From: Bacteroidales bacterium
Lineage (GTDB): Bacteria > Bacteroidota > Bacteroidia > Bacteroidales > CG2-30-32-10
Direction: 5' to 3'
DNA: 17,528 nt
NCBI GenBank assembly: GCA_035353855.1
Contig: DAOQAK010000067.1
Coordinates: forward strand, 1-17,528
The translations under genes were made by a program, and so were the position numbers. The notes beneath the pieces were generated by a model that was not told where the DNA came from, ran no database searches, and saw only the letters and a list, made by a program, of their open reading frames with translations. The stretch's first letter is position 1, and the number at the start of each line of letters is the position of its first letter. This document shows positions 1 to 7,208 of the stretch, one piece after another.

Positions 1-291
1 CTGGAATGTAGTTGCTTTATCAATAATCCTTAACCTTTTGAATTGTGCTTAACGTATGTGCTGCTGTATTGCTGCAATATCTACTTTAACGAGTCTGGTT
101 ATAGCAATACTATTTTGTCTTTGCAGCACACTTGTTTTTAATTATTTAAATTTTCTATTCATTCGTAAAAATAATAATTATTCACCAGGTTTTTTAAACA
201 TTTATTCAATTTTAAATTTTAGTTTTTCTTTTTAAGTTGTAGCAATTCATTTTTTCAATTTTAAATGATTGGTAAATAATTAAATAAAGTT
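1..291. other. Non-coding flank downstream of the recombinase gene
   Basis: I find no supportable gene here. On the minus strand, bases about 54-137 can be read as a 27-codon open stretch ending in TAA. It has no start and no recognisable product, so it could be a decayed remnant. There is a small perfect palindrome TATTGC-T-GCAATA at 68-80. A 13-bp direct repeat TTCAATTTTAAAT lies at 205-217 and 254-266, just past the recombinase stop codon. The stretch from about 140 to 291 is very AT-rich. No hairpin terminator was found for the recombinase gene. Confidence 0.5.
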
Positions 292-2169
292 TTATAAATC
301 TAAATTATCTAATGGACTTTCTAATTGTTCCATCCCTTTCTTTGTAATATGTGTGTATATCTCTGTTGTCTTGCTTGACGAATGCCCCAGCAATGTCTGT
401 ATATACCTCAGGTCAGTGCCTCTTTCAAGCAAATGGGTTGCAAAACTATGCCGCAAAGTATGTACTGTTGCTTTTTTATTTATTCCTGCTTTTCTGCATG
501 CTTCATGAAATATCGAGTTGATGCTGCTTTCCGAATATTGCCCTCCATCTTGCCCCTCAAACAGCCACACCTTTGGAGCATATAATTTCATATACTCATC
601 CAAATAGAATAGCAATTTTTTTGAAAGCAAAGTATTCCTGTCCTTTTTCCCTTTAGCATCTTTAATAATAACAGCATTTCTTTCTTTGTCTATATCGTTA
701 ACCTTTAATTTTATCAATTCACTTCTTCGTAAACCTGCCGAATATATAGTAAGCAGTATGGTCTTATGCTTAATATTGTCAATATTGCTTATGATCCGCC
801 TCACTTCTTCTTCGCTTAATACCGTTGGTAATAATTTTTCTTTAAACGGGCGGTCTATATAAATGTATGGAAGCTTTTCCATTTTCAGAACTTTTTCATA
901 ATAAAATTTTATTGCATTGATCACCTGGTTCTGGAACGATGATGAAACTTTTCTTTTTTCAACCAGGTACAGCAGGTATTCCTTAATTTCGTTCTCGGTT
1001 ATACTTTCAAGCTCTTTCGTTTTGTAATAATTAATAAAATCACTGAAGGCTACTTTATAAGTGCGTTGGGTGTTTTCACTGTATCTTTTTATTTTAAGCT
1101 TTTCCAAATAGGCATCAGGAATTTTCCTGTCGTTCGTGTAATGTCGTTTCTCTTTAATTCCCCTGGGTTTCGATTTCCTTAAAGTACATTCAATTTCATA
1201 ACCGAACCGGGAAAAGTAATTTTCAATTTCCGATTTGATATTGGCTGTATATGGAAACGACCAGTATTTTTCTTCTTTATGCCAAATGTAATATGGAAGT
1301 GTTTTTATTTTTGCAATATGCGCTTTTGCGAAAGGAAATCTTAAAATGATTTTCTTCTCATCAATTATATCCATTAATACAACACCGCCTTTTCGTAATG
1401 GCGCTCCTTCTTTTTTTAATTCCGGCTTCTCACTCCTGTCCTCCGAATCCCCATGTACTGTTTCTGAATTATTTTTATTTTCAGAAGTTATATCTTTTGA
1501 ATTTTCATTTATATTTTTAGAATCAGAAAACTTAAACTTGAAGTTTGGATTTTGCACCTTAGGATTTGCTCTATTTTCATTTCTTTCATCCTCTGATTCC
1601 TCACCCCGGCTTGCAGAACAACATTCTGAATTCTTTCCATTTTCTAATTTTTGAATATTCGAAAATTCATCTTTGATCTTGGAAACAGGAAATTGAAACT
1701 TAGTGTTCGATGTTTGCAGCTTTGGATTTTCAGTATTTTCAATTATACCTTCGCTGCGACGGATCAACTTTTCACTTTTATCAAATTCAGTATTCTCATC
1801 CCGATGATCATCGTTACAACATTCTGAATTATTTTCATTTCTCATGCATGAATCCTGGATACCCTTTAAACCCTGAACCTCGCCACTATTCAACTTTCTA
1901 TTATTTAAATTTTCATCTGTAATTTTTTCACTCCGCCGCGGTGGATCACTTTTTCTCTGTTCACTAATCACTGCAATATCTTTGAACAAGCTGAATAGTT
2001 CTTTGATTGTTTCCTTATTATCCGGCACATACCAGCTTTTATATGTTTTGCTGAACCTGGCATTCTTTATTTTTTTAACAACAGCAATAAGTTCCTCATC
2101 AAACGGGAACTTAACAAGCAGGCACTTTTCGTTGCGGTGCTCAACGTGTATGAGTTGTATTGTTTTCAA
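292..2169 (-). CDS. Tyrosine recombinase/integrase with duplicated N-terminal module and repetitive linker
   Basis: Site-specific DNA recombinase of the XerC/D-like tyrosine integrase family, 625 residues, about twice the usual 300. The C-terminal part is complete: a SAM-like core-binding domain at about 350-440 and a catalytic domain at about 445-615 with Arg481 (AGLRRSEL), Lys506 (AKGKKDR), His570 and Arg573 (HTLRH), His596 (LGHSS) and nucleophile Tyr605 (IYTH). Before it lie two related modules, residues about 3-65 and 266-328. Each has an FPF motif and a W-[YS]-[VF]-P motif, typical of N-terminal extensions on Bacteroidota recombinases. Between them, residues about 70-265 are a charged, Asn/Glu/Ser-rich linker with internal repeats such as NNSECC/KNSECC and ENPKLQ/ANPKVQ. 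The start is TTG, directly after an in-frame stop. The next Met is at residue 109, which would lose the first module. Whether it acts on a mobile element, an invertible site or chromosome dimers cannot be told. Confidence 0.9.
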   Translation of the reverse strand: MKTIQLIHVEHRNEKCLLVKFPFDEELIAVVKKIKNARFSKTYKSWYVPDNKETIKELFSLFKDIAVISEQRKSDPPRRSEKITDENLNNRKLNSGEVQGLKGIQDSCMRNENNSECCNDDHRDENTEFDKSEKLIRRSEGIIENTENPKLQTSNTKFQFPVSKIKDEFSNIQKLENGKNSECCSASRGEESEDERNENRANPKVQNPNFKFKFSDSKNINENSKDITSENKNNSETVHGDSEDRSEKPELKKEGAPLRKGGVVLMDIIDEKKIILRFPFAKAHIAKIKTLPYYIWHKEEKYWSFPYTANIKSEIENYFSRFGYEIECTLRKSKPRGIKEKRHYTNDRKIPDAYLEKLKIKRYSENTQRTYKVAFSDFINYYKTKELESITENEIKEYLLYLVEKRKVSSSFQNQVINAIKFYYEKVLKMEKLPYIYIDRPFKEKLLPTVLSEEEVRRIISNIDNIKHKTILLTIYSAGLRRSELIKLKVNDIDKERNAVIIKDAKGKKDRNTLLSKKLLFYLDEYMKLYAPKVWLFEGQDGGQYSESSINSIFHEACRKAGINKKATVHTLRHSFATHLLERGTDLRYIQTLLGHSSSKTTEIYTHITKKGMEQLESPLDNLDL

Positions 2170-2187
2170 TTAAATATAATATTGAAA

Positions 2188-2219
2188 CAAAGGTTGTATA
2201 TTTTAATATATATTACAAA
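2188..2219 (-). promoter_or_regulatory. Candidate Bacteroidota promoter for the recombinase gene
   Basis: Reading the minus strand, TTTG (2216-2219) is followed after 20 bp by AACCTTTG (2188-2195). This fits the Bacteroidota pattern TTTG-N19/20-TAnnTTTG with one mismatch. It would place the transcript start only about a dozen bases before the TTG start codon, so the leader would be very short. It is a sequence match only. Confidence 0.45.
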
Positions 2220-2444
2220 CGCTATTTTACAATTGGTAGGGTTTTGTTTATGGAAGGTAGGTTTGAGTTTATATTCGGTATAATATCAATTGTATTTATT
2301 TTTTAGTTCAATGACAAAAAATAAATTACAATGATTAATGCCGATGCTAAATGTATTTGGCACAATATGACAAGGTCAAAATTAGTTCTATTATAAATGG
2401 GTAATCGGTATAAGCTGATTTTTTAATTTCTCATTTTACATACT

Positions 2445-2476
2445 AAAAAAAAAGCCCGTCAAAAAAATGACAGGCT
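2445..2476 (-). terminator. Intrinsic terminator of the FKBP operon
   Basis: A 9-bp stem (2453-2461 with 2468-2476, one G-U pair) closes a 6-base loop. On the minus strand it is followed by a run of eight or more U. It lies about 30 bases past the stop of the three-domain FKBP gene, the last gene of the operon. A second T-run on the other side (2480-2487) means it could also stop plus-strand transcripts. Confidence 0.85.
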
Positions 2477-2504
2477 GTATTTTTTTTAATACTTGATAGC
2501 TCAT

Positions 2505-3668
2505 TTATTTCACTTCAATAAGTTCAACATCGAATACAAGCGTTGATTTTGCAGGAATTGGGCCATAAGCATTTTCGCCATAACCTAACTGATAAGGAAT
2601 TATTAATCTTGCTTTGGTGCCAGCTTTAAGTAAAGTAATCCCTTCGTCCCAGCCTTTAATTACTTGTCCTTGTCCTAGAACAATTTCTATGGGTGTACCC
2701 ATTTCAACTGAAGAATCGAATAAACTTCCATCAAGGAAATAACCGGAATAATGCACCTTCACGGTTTTCCCGCTGGCTGCTTGTTCGCCTGTTCCTGCAT
2801 TAACTATTATATATTTTAATCCCGATGCTGTTGTAAGGGTATCTTTCCCTGTAACATCATAAGGAACAGCATCAACTTTTTTCTCAGCCTTTAATATTTC
2901 AACATCAAAAATTAAATTTGATTTTGCAGGAATTGGTCCGCGTGCTACTTCGCCATATGCTAAGGTATATGGAATAAATAATTTTGCTTTATCGCCAACA
3001 TGCAAACAGGTTATTCCTTCATCCCATCCTTTAATTACTTTTCCGCTTCCAATAGGAATAGTTATCGGTTCATCTCTGTCAACACTGGAATCAAATATTT
3101 TCCCATCTTCAAAATAGCCGGTATAATGCGCAGTAACATTCATTCCTGAATCTACTTTAATTCCCCTGCCCTTGCTTATTACAACATACTTTAAACCAGA
3201 TGCAGTTGTAACGGTATCTTTTCCGGTGCAATCATAAGGATTGTTTACCGAAACAAGTTTTACTTCAAATATCAAAGTGGAATTAGCAGGTATCGATCCC
3301 ATAGCGCTTTCACCATAACCTAATGCCGGCGGAATAGTTAATATAGCGCTGTCGCCTTCATGCATATAAGCAATGCCTTCTTCCCATCCTTTAATCACGC
3401 TTCCTGCTCCAATTGAAAATGAAATAGGTTTTCCTCTGCCATAGGAACTGTCGAAAACAGTATCATTTGTCAGCTTACCGGTATAATGTACGGCAACCTT
3501 GCTTCCAATTTTTGCTTGTGTGTTTTTAGAATTATATTTAAGAAATTTTATTTGTAATCCTGAAGCAGTTGTGTAAGTTAAATTTTCTTTTACTTTTTTC
3601 GGCAATTGAGCCATAGATATTTCAGAAGACATAATTAAACATATTAAAATTATTACCAGTTTTTTCAT
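2505..3668 (-). CDS. Secreted three-domain FKBP-type peptidyl-prolyl cis-trans isomerase
   Basis: Predicted periplasmic foldase that isomerises Xaa-Pro bonds. A signal peptide spans residues 1-20 and ends MSMA-Q, with no lipobox Cys. Three FKBP domains follow at about 54-141, 174-260 and 300-387. Each keeps the core active-site signature: HYTG or HYSG, VFDSS/IFDSS/LFDSS, VIKGW[ED]EGI, and a closing IPA[NK]S-(T/N)-L-(I/V)-F-(E/D)-V strand. Domains 2 and 3 are each introduced by a repeated linker of the form Y-D-x-TGKDT-x-TTASGLKY (about 145-161 and 270-286). This implies internal duplication of a unit of roughly 125 residues. It is the last gene of a minus-strand operon, 12 bp behind another FKBP gene. 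Domain 1 is the most diverged in its linker but all three look catalytically competent. FKBPs are normally one domain, occasionally two, so three in a row is less common. Confidence 0.93.
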   Translation of the reverse strand: MKKLVIILICLIMSSEISMAQLPKKVKENLTYTTASGLQIKFLKYNSKNTQAKIGSKVAVHYTGKLTNDTVFDSSYGRGKPISFSIGAGSVIKGWEEGIAYMHEGDSAILTIPPALGYGESAMGSIPANSTLIFEVKLVSVNNPYDCTGKDTVTTASGLKYVVISKGRGIKVDSGMNVTAHYTGYFEDGKIFDSSVDRDEPITIPIGSGKVIKGWDEGITCLHVGDKAKLFIPYTLAYGEVARGPIPAKSNLIFDVEILKAEKKVDAVPYDVTGKDTLTTASGLKYIIVNAGTGEQAASGKTVKVHYSGYFLDGSLFDSSVEMGTPIEIVLGQGQVIKGWDEGITLLKAGTKARLIIPYQLGYGENAYGPIPAKSTLVFDVELIEVK

Positions 3669-3680
3669 TTTATTTTTATT

Positions 3681-4568
3681 TTATTTTACAGTTACCAGTT
3701 CTACTTCAAATAAAAGCGGGGTGTATGGTTTTATCAAACCACCTGCACCTCTTGAACTATATGCAAGTTCTGAAGGGATAATAAATTTTGCTTTACCACC
3801 GGCTTTCATCAATAAAATACCTTCTTCCCAACCCGGGATCACTTCATTGTTGCCAATCACAAACTTAATAGGCTCGCGTCCTTCTGATGAATCGAAAATA
3901 GTTCCGTCAAGAAATTTACCGGTATAGTTTACTGTAACGGTTTGTCCTTTTACTGGTTTTACGCCTGTTCCTTTTGTTGTTTCTATATAATAAAGACCTG
4001 TTGCCGAAGGCTTAGCTGTAATTTTATTTTCTTTAATATATTCTTTAATAGTTTCAGGTTCTTTTGCTTTAAGCTCTTCTAACATTGCAGCATATTTTTC
4101 CTGTTTTAATTTCATTTCTTTTTCATAATCAGCTTTTTTCTGTATGCTTATCAGTTTCACATTAAACTTAAGCATAGTGCCGGCTTTAATAAATTCAGGT
4201 AAGGTTTTTAATCCTACATTTTTAAAATAAAAAGAATCAGCCGAAACAATAAACGAAGCGCTATCACCAACAGCCATCATTGCCAATCCTTCGCTGATAT
4301 CACCATTATAATCAGGTTTCATAAGCATAAGCTTTGATGGTTCGGGAAGACTATCGCTTGTAAACAGCATGGAATCGTTTTTCTGGATACAATACGACAT
4401 TTTCACGGTCATCACATCGCCTAATTCTGCTTTTTGTGCATCATCATTCTGAACATGAAATTTATAGAATAAACCCGTATCTGATTCCTTAAAACCGGAA
4501 TATTTGGAACACGATGTCATAATGGTTGCAATTATTATAATTGCCAGGTAAAAAGTTTTTGTTTTCAT
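3681..4568 (-). CDS. FKBP-type isomerase lipoprotein with one degenerate and one intact FKBP domain
   Basis: Predicted envelope lipoprotein of 295 residues. The signal peptide ends in lipobox MTSC with lipidated Cys20. Residues about 45-142 have the length and strand pattern of an FKBP domain (GDVMTVKMSY, ISEGLAMMAVGDSASFIV, closing FNVKLISI) but have lost the FDSS and VIxGW signatures. This half is probably not catalytic and may bind substrate or partners. A Lys/Glu-rich helical linker (about 143-186) leads to a canonical FKBP domain (about 205-295) with NYTG, IFDSS, VIPGWEEGI and LLFEVELVTV. The gene lies 6 bp after the upstream FKBP lipoprotein gene and 12 bp before the three-domain FKBP, so they are almost certainly co-transcribed. 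Confidence 0.92.
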   Translation of the reverse strand: MKTKTFYLAIIIIATIMTSCSKYSGFKESDTGLFYKFHVQNDDAQKAELGDVMTVKMSYCIQKNDSMLFTSDSLPEPSKLMLMKPDYNGDISEGLAMMAVGDSASFIVSADSFYFKNVGLKTLPEFIKAGTMLKFNVKLISIQKKADYEKEMKLKQEKYAAMLEELKAKEPETIKEYIKENKITAKPSATGLYYIETTKGTGVKPVKGQTVTVNYTGKFLDGTIFDSSEGREPIKFVIGNNEVIPGWEEGILLMKAGGKAKFIIPSELAYSSRGAGGLIKPYTPLLFEVELVTVK

Positions 4569-4574
4569 ATTTTA

Positions 4575-5102
4575 TTATTTGATTTCTATTAATTCAACAT
4601 CATAAACTAAAGTAGCTCTTTTAGGAATTTTCTTTTCATCACCCAGCAATCCGAAAGCCAGGTGAGAAGGAATAATGAATTTTGCTCTATCGCCTACTCT
4701 CATTAATAAGATACCCTCTTCCAGTCCGCTTATCTCATTACTTTTTCCAATAACAAATTGTTTTGTTCCATCATCTTTCGAGTTGTAACAAACATCACCG
4801 GTAATAAGTTTCACTTCAAATGATATTTTAGCAATTTTACCGGCTTCAGCTTTAATACCATTCCCATTTTTATAAATGCAATAATGCAATCCTGTTCCTG
4901 TTTTTTTCATATTCCATTTATAACGCGATATGAAATTTTCAATTTCCTCCTGTTCATTTTTTACTAACTGCTTATTAGCATTAGCTAAAGGGGTTTTCAG
5001 GGAATCTGTATAAATGATTTTGACCTTTTCTTTTTTGCTTCCTCCACAGGAAGCCAATATGCAAATAAAGAACAGCATTAATATTGAAAAGGTTTTATTC
5101 AC
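4575..5102 (-). CDS. Small FKBP-like lipoprotein, GldI-like
   Basis: Lipoprotein of 175 residues with signal peptide and lipobox LASC (lipidated Cys19). A helix-forming stretch (about 42-60) leads into one diverged FKBP domain (about 68-175). The closing half is clear (ISGLEEGILLMRVGDRAKFIIPSHLAFG, then VYDVELIEIK), but HYTG and FDSS are replaced (ISFEVKL, YNSKD), so isomerase activity is doubtful. Overall shape, lipoprotein nature, the Gln/Glu-rich helix before the domain and a GDxxKI segment near the end resemble GldI, the gliding-motility-associated FKBP of Bacteroidota. That match is from memory of the family, not an alignment. The T9SS-targeted protease elsewhere in the window shows that the organism uses the linked secretion system. 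It starts 8 bp after the DHH phosphoesterase gene in the same operon. Confidence 0.85.
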   Translation of the reverse strand: MNKTFSILMLFFICILASCGGSKKEKVKIIYTDSLKTPLANANKQLVKNEQEEIENFISRYKWNMKKTGTGLHYCIYKNGNGIKAEAGKIAKISFEVKLITGDVCYNSKDDGTKQFVIGKSNEISGLEEGILLMRVGDRAKFIIPSHLAFGLLGDEKKIPKRATLVYDVELIEIK

Positions 5103-5110
5103 AGTTCTAT

Positions 5111-6124
5111 TTATTTTTTTATTATCACCGGTAATAGTTTTTCAAAATTATCCAAAGTTTCCGGTATACTTGTATAACTATATCCTCCTGAAGCATTATG
5201 ATGCCCGCCACCATCGTAATATTTCCGGGCAATTTCATTAACATCTACTTTGCCTTTGGAACGAAAAGAAATCTTTATATTTTCATTTCGTTCAATAAAA
5301 AACACTGCCATTTCAATACCTTTTATCGACAATGCATAATTTACAACACCTTCTGAATCGCCAGTCTGATAGTTATATTTTTCCAGGTCTTCTTTAGTTA
5401 AGCTAATATATGCTGTTTGATATTCAGGGAAAACCTTCATTTTATCACTCAGACAAAAACCTAATAAGCGCATCCTGTTCTCGGTAAAAGTATCGTAAAC
5501 CAGCCTGTGAATCCTTTCTCCGTCAATCCCTAATTTAAACAACTCGGCAGTAATGTTATACATTTTTACATGGTTGCATGAATAACTGAAAGAACCGGTA
5601 TCGGTTACCATTCCAACATAAATACATTCAGCTATTGCTTTATCAATATCATTTATTTTTCCAAGAGATTCTATTAATTCCCATACAATTTCAGAAGTTG
5701 AAGAAACGTTATGATCAGAATATGAATAGTCAGTAAAAACAGTTGGTTCCAAATGATGGTCGATAAGGAATTTTATGGCTTTTGAATTTTTATAAGCGTC
5801 AACTAAGCCATCCAACCTGTTAACATTATTAAAGTCTAAACAAAAAATAACTTCAGCATTTGATATGACCTTTTCACTTTCGGAAAGATTGGAATCTGTA
5901 ATTAAAATTTTATCACAGCAAGGCATCCATTTAAGAAAGGAAGGAATTTCATTTGGAATAATAACACTAACCTCATATTTTTCTTTTACCAGAAGGCAAT
6001 ATAGCGCAAGCGAAGCGCCAACAGCATCACCATCAGGGTTTACATGAGACACGATAGTAATTTTCCTGTTCTCTTTTAATGCTTTCGCTACGTTATTTAC
6101 AAATCCTTTATCCAATATTTTCAT
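5111..6124 (-). CDS. nrnA: DHH/DHHA1 phosphoesterase, NrnA-like (nanoRNase / pAp phosphatase)
   Basis: Predicted cytoplasmic Mn-dependent phosphoesterase that degrades short oligoribonucleotides and/or 3'-phosphoadenosine 5'-phosphate. From the ATG at 6124 it is 337 residues, the normal family length. The DHH metal motifs are all visible: SHVNPDGDAVG (His27, Asp31, Asp33), CLDF (Asp97), IDHH (Asp122-His124) and VTDTGSF (Asp175). The C-terminal DHHA1 substrate domain ends with GGGHHNASGG (306-315). An in-frame ATG at 6190 would add 22 residues, but these are Tyr/Asn/Leu-rich, resemble nothing in the family, and would place the start upstream of the TAAATTTG promoter box, so I reject it. It is first in a four-gene operon with three FKBP genes and divergent from ndk. 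My recollection is that DHH phosphoesterase next to a GldI-type FKBP and ndk is a recurrent Bacteroidota arrangement. Confidence 0.92.
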   Translation of the reverse strand: MKILDKGFVNNVAKALKENRKITIVSHVNPDGDAVGASLALYCLLVKEKYEVSVIIPNEIPSFLKWMPCCDKILITDSNLSESEKVISNAEVIFCLDFNNVNRLDGLVDAYKNSKAIKFLIDHHLEPTVFTDYSYSDHNVSSTSEIVWELIESLGKINDIDKAIAECIYVGMVTDTGSFSYSCNHVKMYNITAELFKLGIDGERIHRLVYDTFTENRMRLLGFCLSDKMKVFPEYQTAYISLTKEDLEKYNYQTGDSEGVVNYALSIKGIEMAVFFIERNENIKISFRSKGKVDVNEIARKYYDGGGHHNASGGYSYTSIPETLDNFEKLLPVIIKK

Positions 6125-6136
6125 TTTTAAGAGCTG

Positions 6137-6144
6137 CAAATTTA
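6137..6144 (-). promoter_or_regulatory. -7 promoter box for the DHH/FKBP operon
   Basis: TAAATTTG on the minus strand is an exact match to the Bacteroidota -7 consensus TAnnTTTG, 12 bases before the preferred ATG at 6124. No clear TTTG -33 element sits at the right distance; only a T-rich TTTT is present. The implied leader is very short, which argues against the longer start at 6190. Confidence 0.5.
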
Positions 6145-6156
6145 TTAAATAATATG

Positions 6157-6187
6157 TTGAATAAAAGATATTATTTACATATATTAG
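6157..6187 (+). promoter_or_regulatory. Candidate ndk promoter
   Basis: TTG at 6157-6159, a 20-bp spacer and TATATTAG at 6180-6187 fit the Bacteroidota promoter pattern with one mismatch in the -7 box (TAnnTTTG). The ATG of ndk is 27 bases further. It overlaps the shared motif ATATTATTTACATATAT (6168-6184), which could therefore act as an operator. Confidence 0.45.
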
Positions 6188-6213
6188 CAAATTGTATTTA
6201 AAAATTATTAATT

Positions 6214-6633
6214 ATGGCAGGAAATAAGACTTTTACAATCATTAAGCCATTTGCTGTAAGACATGGTTACATCGGTCCTATACTCGCAAAAATTAACGAT
6301 GCAGGCTTTCGTATATCTGCAATGAAATTTATACATCTACGTATAGAAGAAGCCAAAGCATTTTATGCAGTTCATAAAGAAAGACCTTTCTTTGAACCAT
6401 TAGTTTCTTTTATGGCCTCAGGTCCTATTGTTGTAGCTATTCTTGAAAAAGAAAATGCAGTAGAAGATTACAGAAAATTAATTGGAGCTACCAACCCTGC
6501 TGAAGCAGCCGAAGGAACAATAAGAAAACTTTTTGGTACCAATTTACAGGCTAATGCTGTTCATGGTTCTGACTGCGATGAAAATGCTATTAATGAATGT
6601 AATTTCTTTTTCTCTCAAAGAGAAAGGTTTTAA
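6214..6633 (+). CDS. ndk: Nucleoside diphosphate kinase
   Basis: Transfers the gamma-phosphate of ATP to nucleoside diphosphates through a phospho-histidine intermediate, balancing NTP and dNTP pools in the cytoplasm. It is 139 residues, full family length. The motif HGSD carries catalytic His117. Lys11, RPFF, SGPIV, ENAV and GATNPAEAAEGTIR are all in place. Two departures from common usage are visible: the active-site loop reads IKPFAV where KPD or KPN is usual, and HGSDC stands where HGSDS is usual. The Ser directly after HG is kept. It is transcribed alone, divergent from the DHH/FKBP operon, and its stop lies 4 bp from the stop of the convergent XRE regulator. Confidence 0.96.
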   Translation: MAGNKTFTIIKPFAVRHGYIGPILAKINDAGFRISAMKFIHLRIEEAKAFYAVHKERPFFEPLVSFMASGPIVVAILEKENAVEDYRKLIGATNPAEAAEGTIRKLFGTNLQANAVHGSDCDENAINECNFFFSQRERF

Positions 6634-6637
6634 TAGC

Positions 6638-7159
6638 TTACTCCAGTTTGTATTCAGCACAGGTTTTGTCGGAATAAAATATAATTATTCTCTCTATTTT
6701 ACGTGGTAAGGCTTTTGTTTCTACTGAAGGTTTTTTGGTTTCTCTTAATATTTCTGATACCTGTTTTACTTTTTTCACTGGTTCAGGTTTTTTATCAGAA
6801 ATATCATTTTCATTAACTATAGCATTATCATCTTGAATTTCAGAAGTATGTTCATTAATTTCAGTAAATATATCGCTTTCAGGATTGATTATTTGCTCAT
6901 TTACTTTAGTTTTTCCGTTTTTATCATCAATATCGCTAAACAAGTCCTGTTCTTTATAAATACTTCCTTTACCAAATATTAACCAATCGTAATTAATATC
7001 AGGAAATCGTTTTATTATTTTTTGGATAAAATCAAGACTCGGGTTATTTCTTCCGGAAATAATATGAGAAATACTTGAGCGTTGCACACCAATTTCATCA
7101 GCAAATTTTGAAGCTGAAATATTTTTTGTCTTTAATATTAATTGTATACGTTCATTCAT
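6638..7159 (-). CDS. XRE-family helix-turn-helix regulator with long acidic linker
   Basis: Predicted DNA-binding transcriptional regulator of 173 residues. Residues 1-62 form an HTH_XRE/Cro domain (ISASKFADEIGVQRSSISHIISGRNNPS, with the two-helix core at about 16-36). It ends with the NYDWLIFGKG segment typical of Bacteroidota members of this family. Residues about 70-150 are Asp/Glu/Asn/Lys-rich and probably unstructured. The last 21 residues (ERIIIFYSDKT) look like a short beta-strand tail, possibly a partner or oligomer contact. No toxin gene lies beside it, so I do not call it an antitoxin. It is convergent with ndk and has about 600 bp of AT-rich DNA upstream. A 17-bp motif upstream of it recurs in the ndk/DHH promoter region, making autoregulation and ndk control plausible but untested. 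Confidence 0.88.
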   Translation of the reverse strand: MNERIQLILKTKNISASKFADEIGVQRSSISHIISGRNNPSLDFIQKIIKRFPDINYDWLIFGKGSIYKEQDLFSDIDDKNGKTKVNEQIINPESDIFTEINEHTSEIQDDNAIVNENDISDKKPEPVKKVKQVSEILRETKKPSVETKALPRKIERIIIFYSDKTCAEYKLE

Positions 7160-7177
7160 AAAATTGGAATTAATTCA

Positions 7178-7185
7178 CAAATGTA
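7178..7185 (-). promoter_or_regulatory. -7 promoter box of the XRE regulator gene
   Basis: TACATTTG on the minus strand matches the TAnnTTTG consensus exactly, 18 bases before the regulator's ATG. The same octamer occurs in the opposite orientation at 7223-7230, giving an inverted pair separated by 37 bp. The shared motif at 7192-7208 lies directly upstream of the box, where a regulator would affect RNA polymerase binding. No good -33 TTTG is present. Confidence 0.5.
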
Positions 7186-7191
7186 TTTAAA

Positions 7192-7208
7192 ATATTGTTT
7201 ACATATAT
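7192..7208. promoter_or_regulatory. Putative operator motif shared with the ndk/DHH intergenic region
   Basis: ATATTGTTTACATATAT here differs at one position of 17 from ATATTATTTACATATAT at 6168-6184. Both copies lie in promoter regions flanking the same gene block. Local A+T richness raises the chance of coincidence, so this is tentative. Confidence 0.3.

Noticed and set aside
48..100. Possible integron attC-like site (GCTTAAC near the recombinase)
   Set aside because: Only one core-like heptamer fits. The partner core and the paired arms are missing, and the recombinase lacks the extra helix region of integron integrases.
292..2169. Complete mobile element or invertible cassette around the recombinase
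   Set aside because: No flanking inverted repeats, target duplication, tRNA attachment site or cargo genes could be identified within the window.
6125..6190. 22-residue N-terminal extension of the DHH phosphoesterase
   Set aside because: It is not family-like and crosses the TAAATTTG promoter box. The ATG at 6124 gives the normal length.
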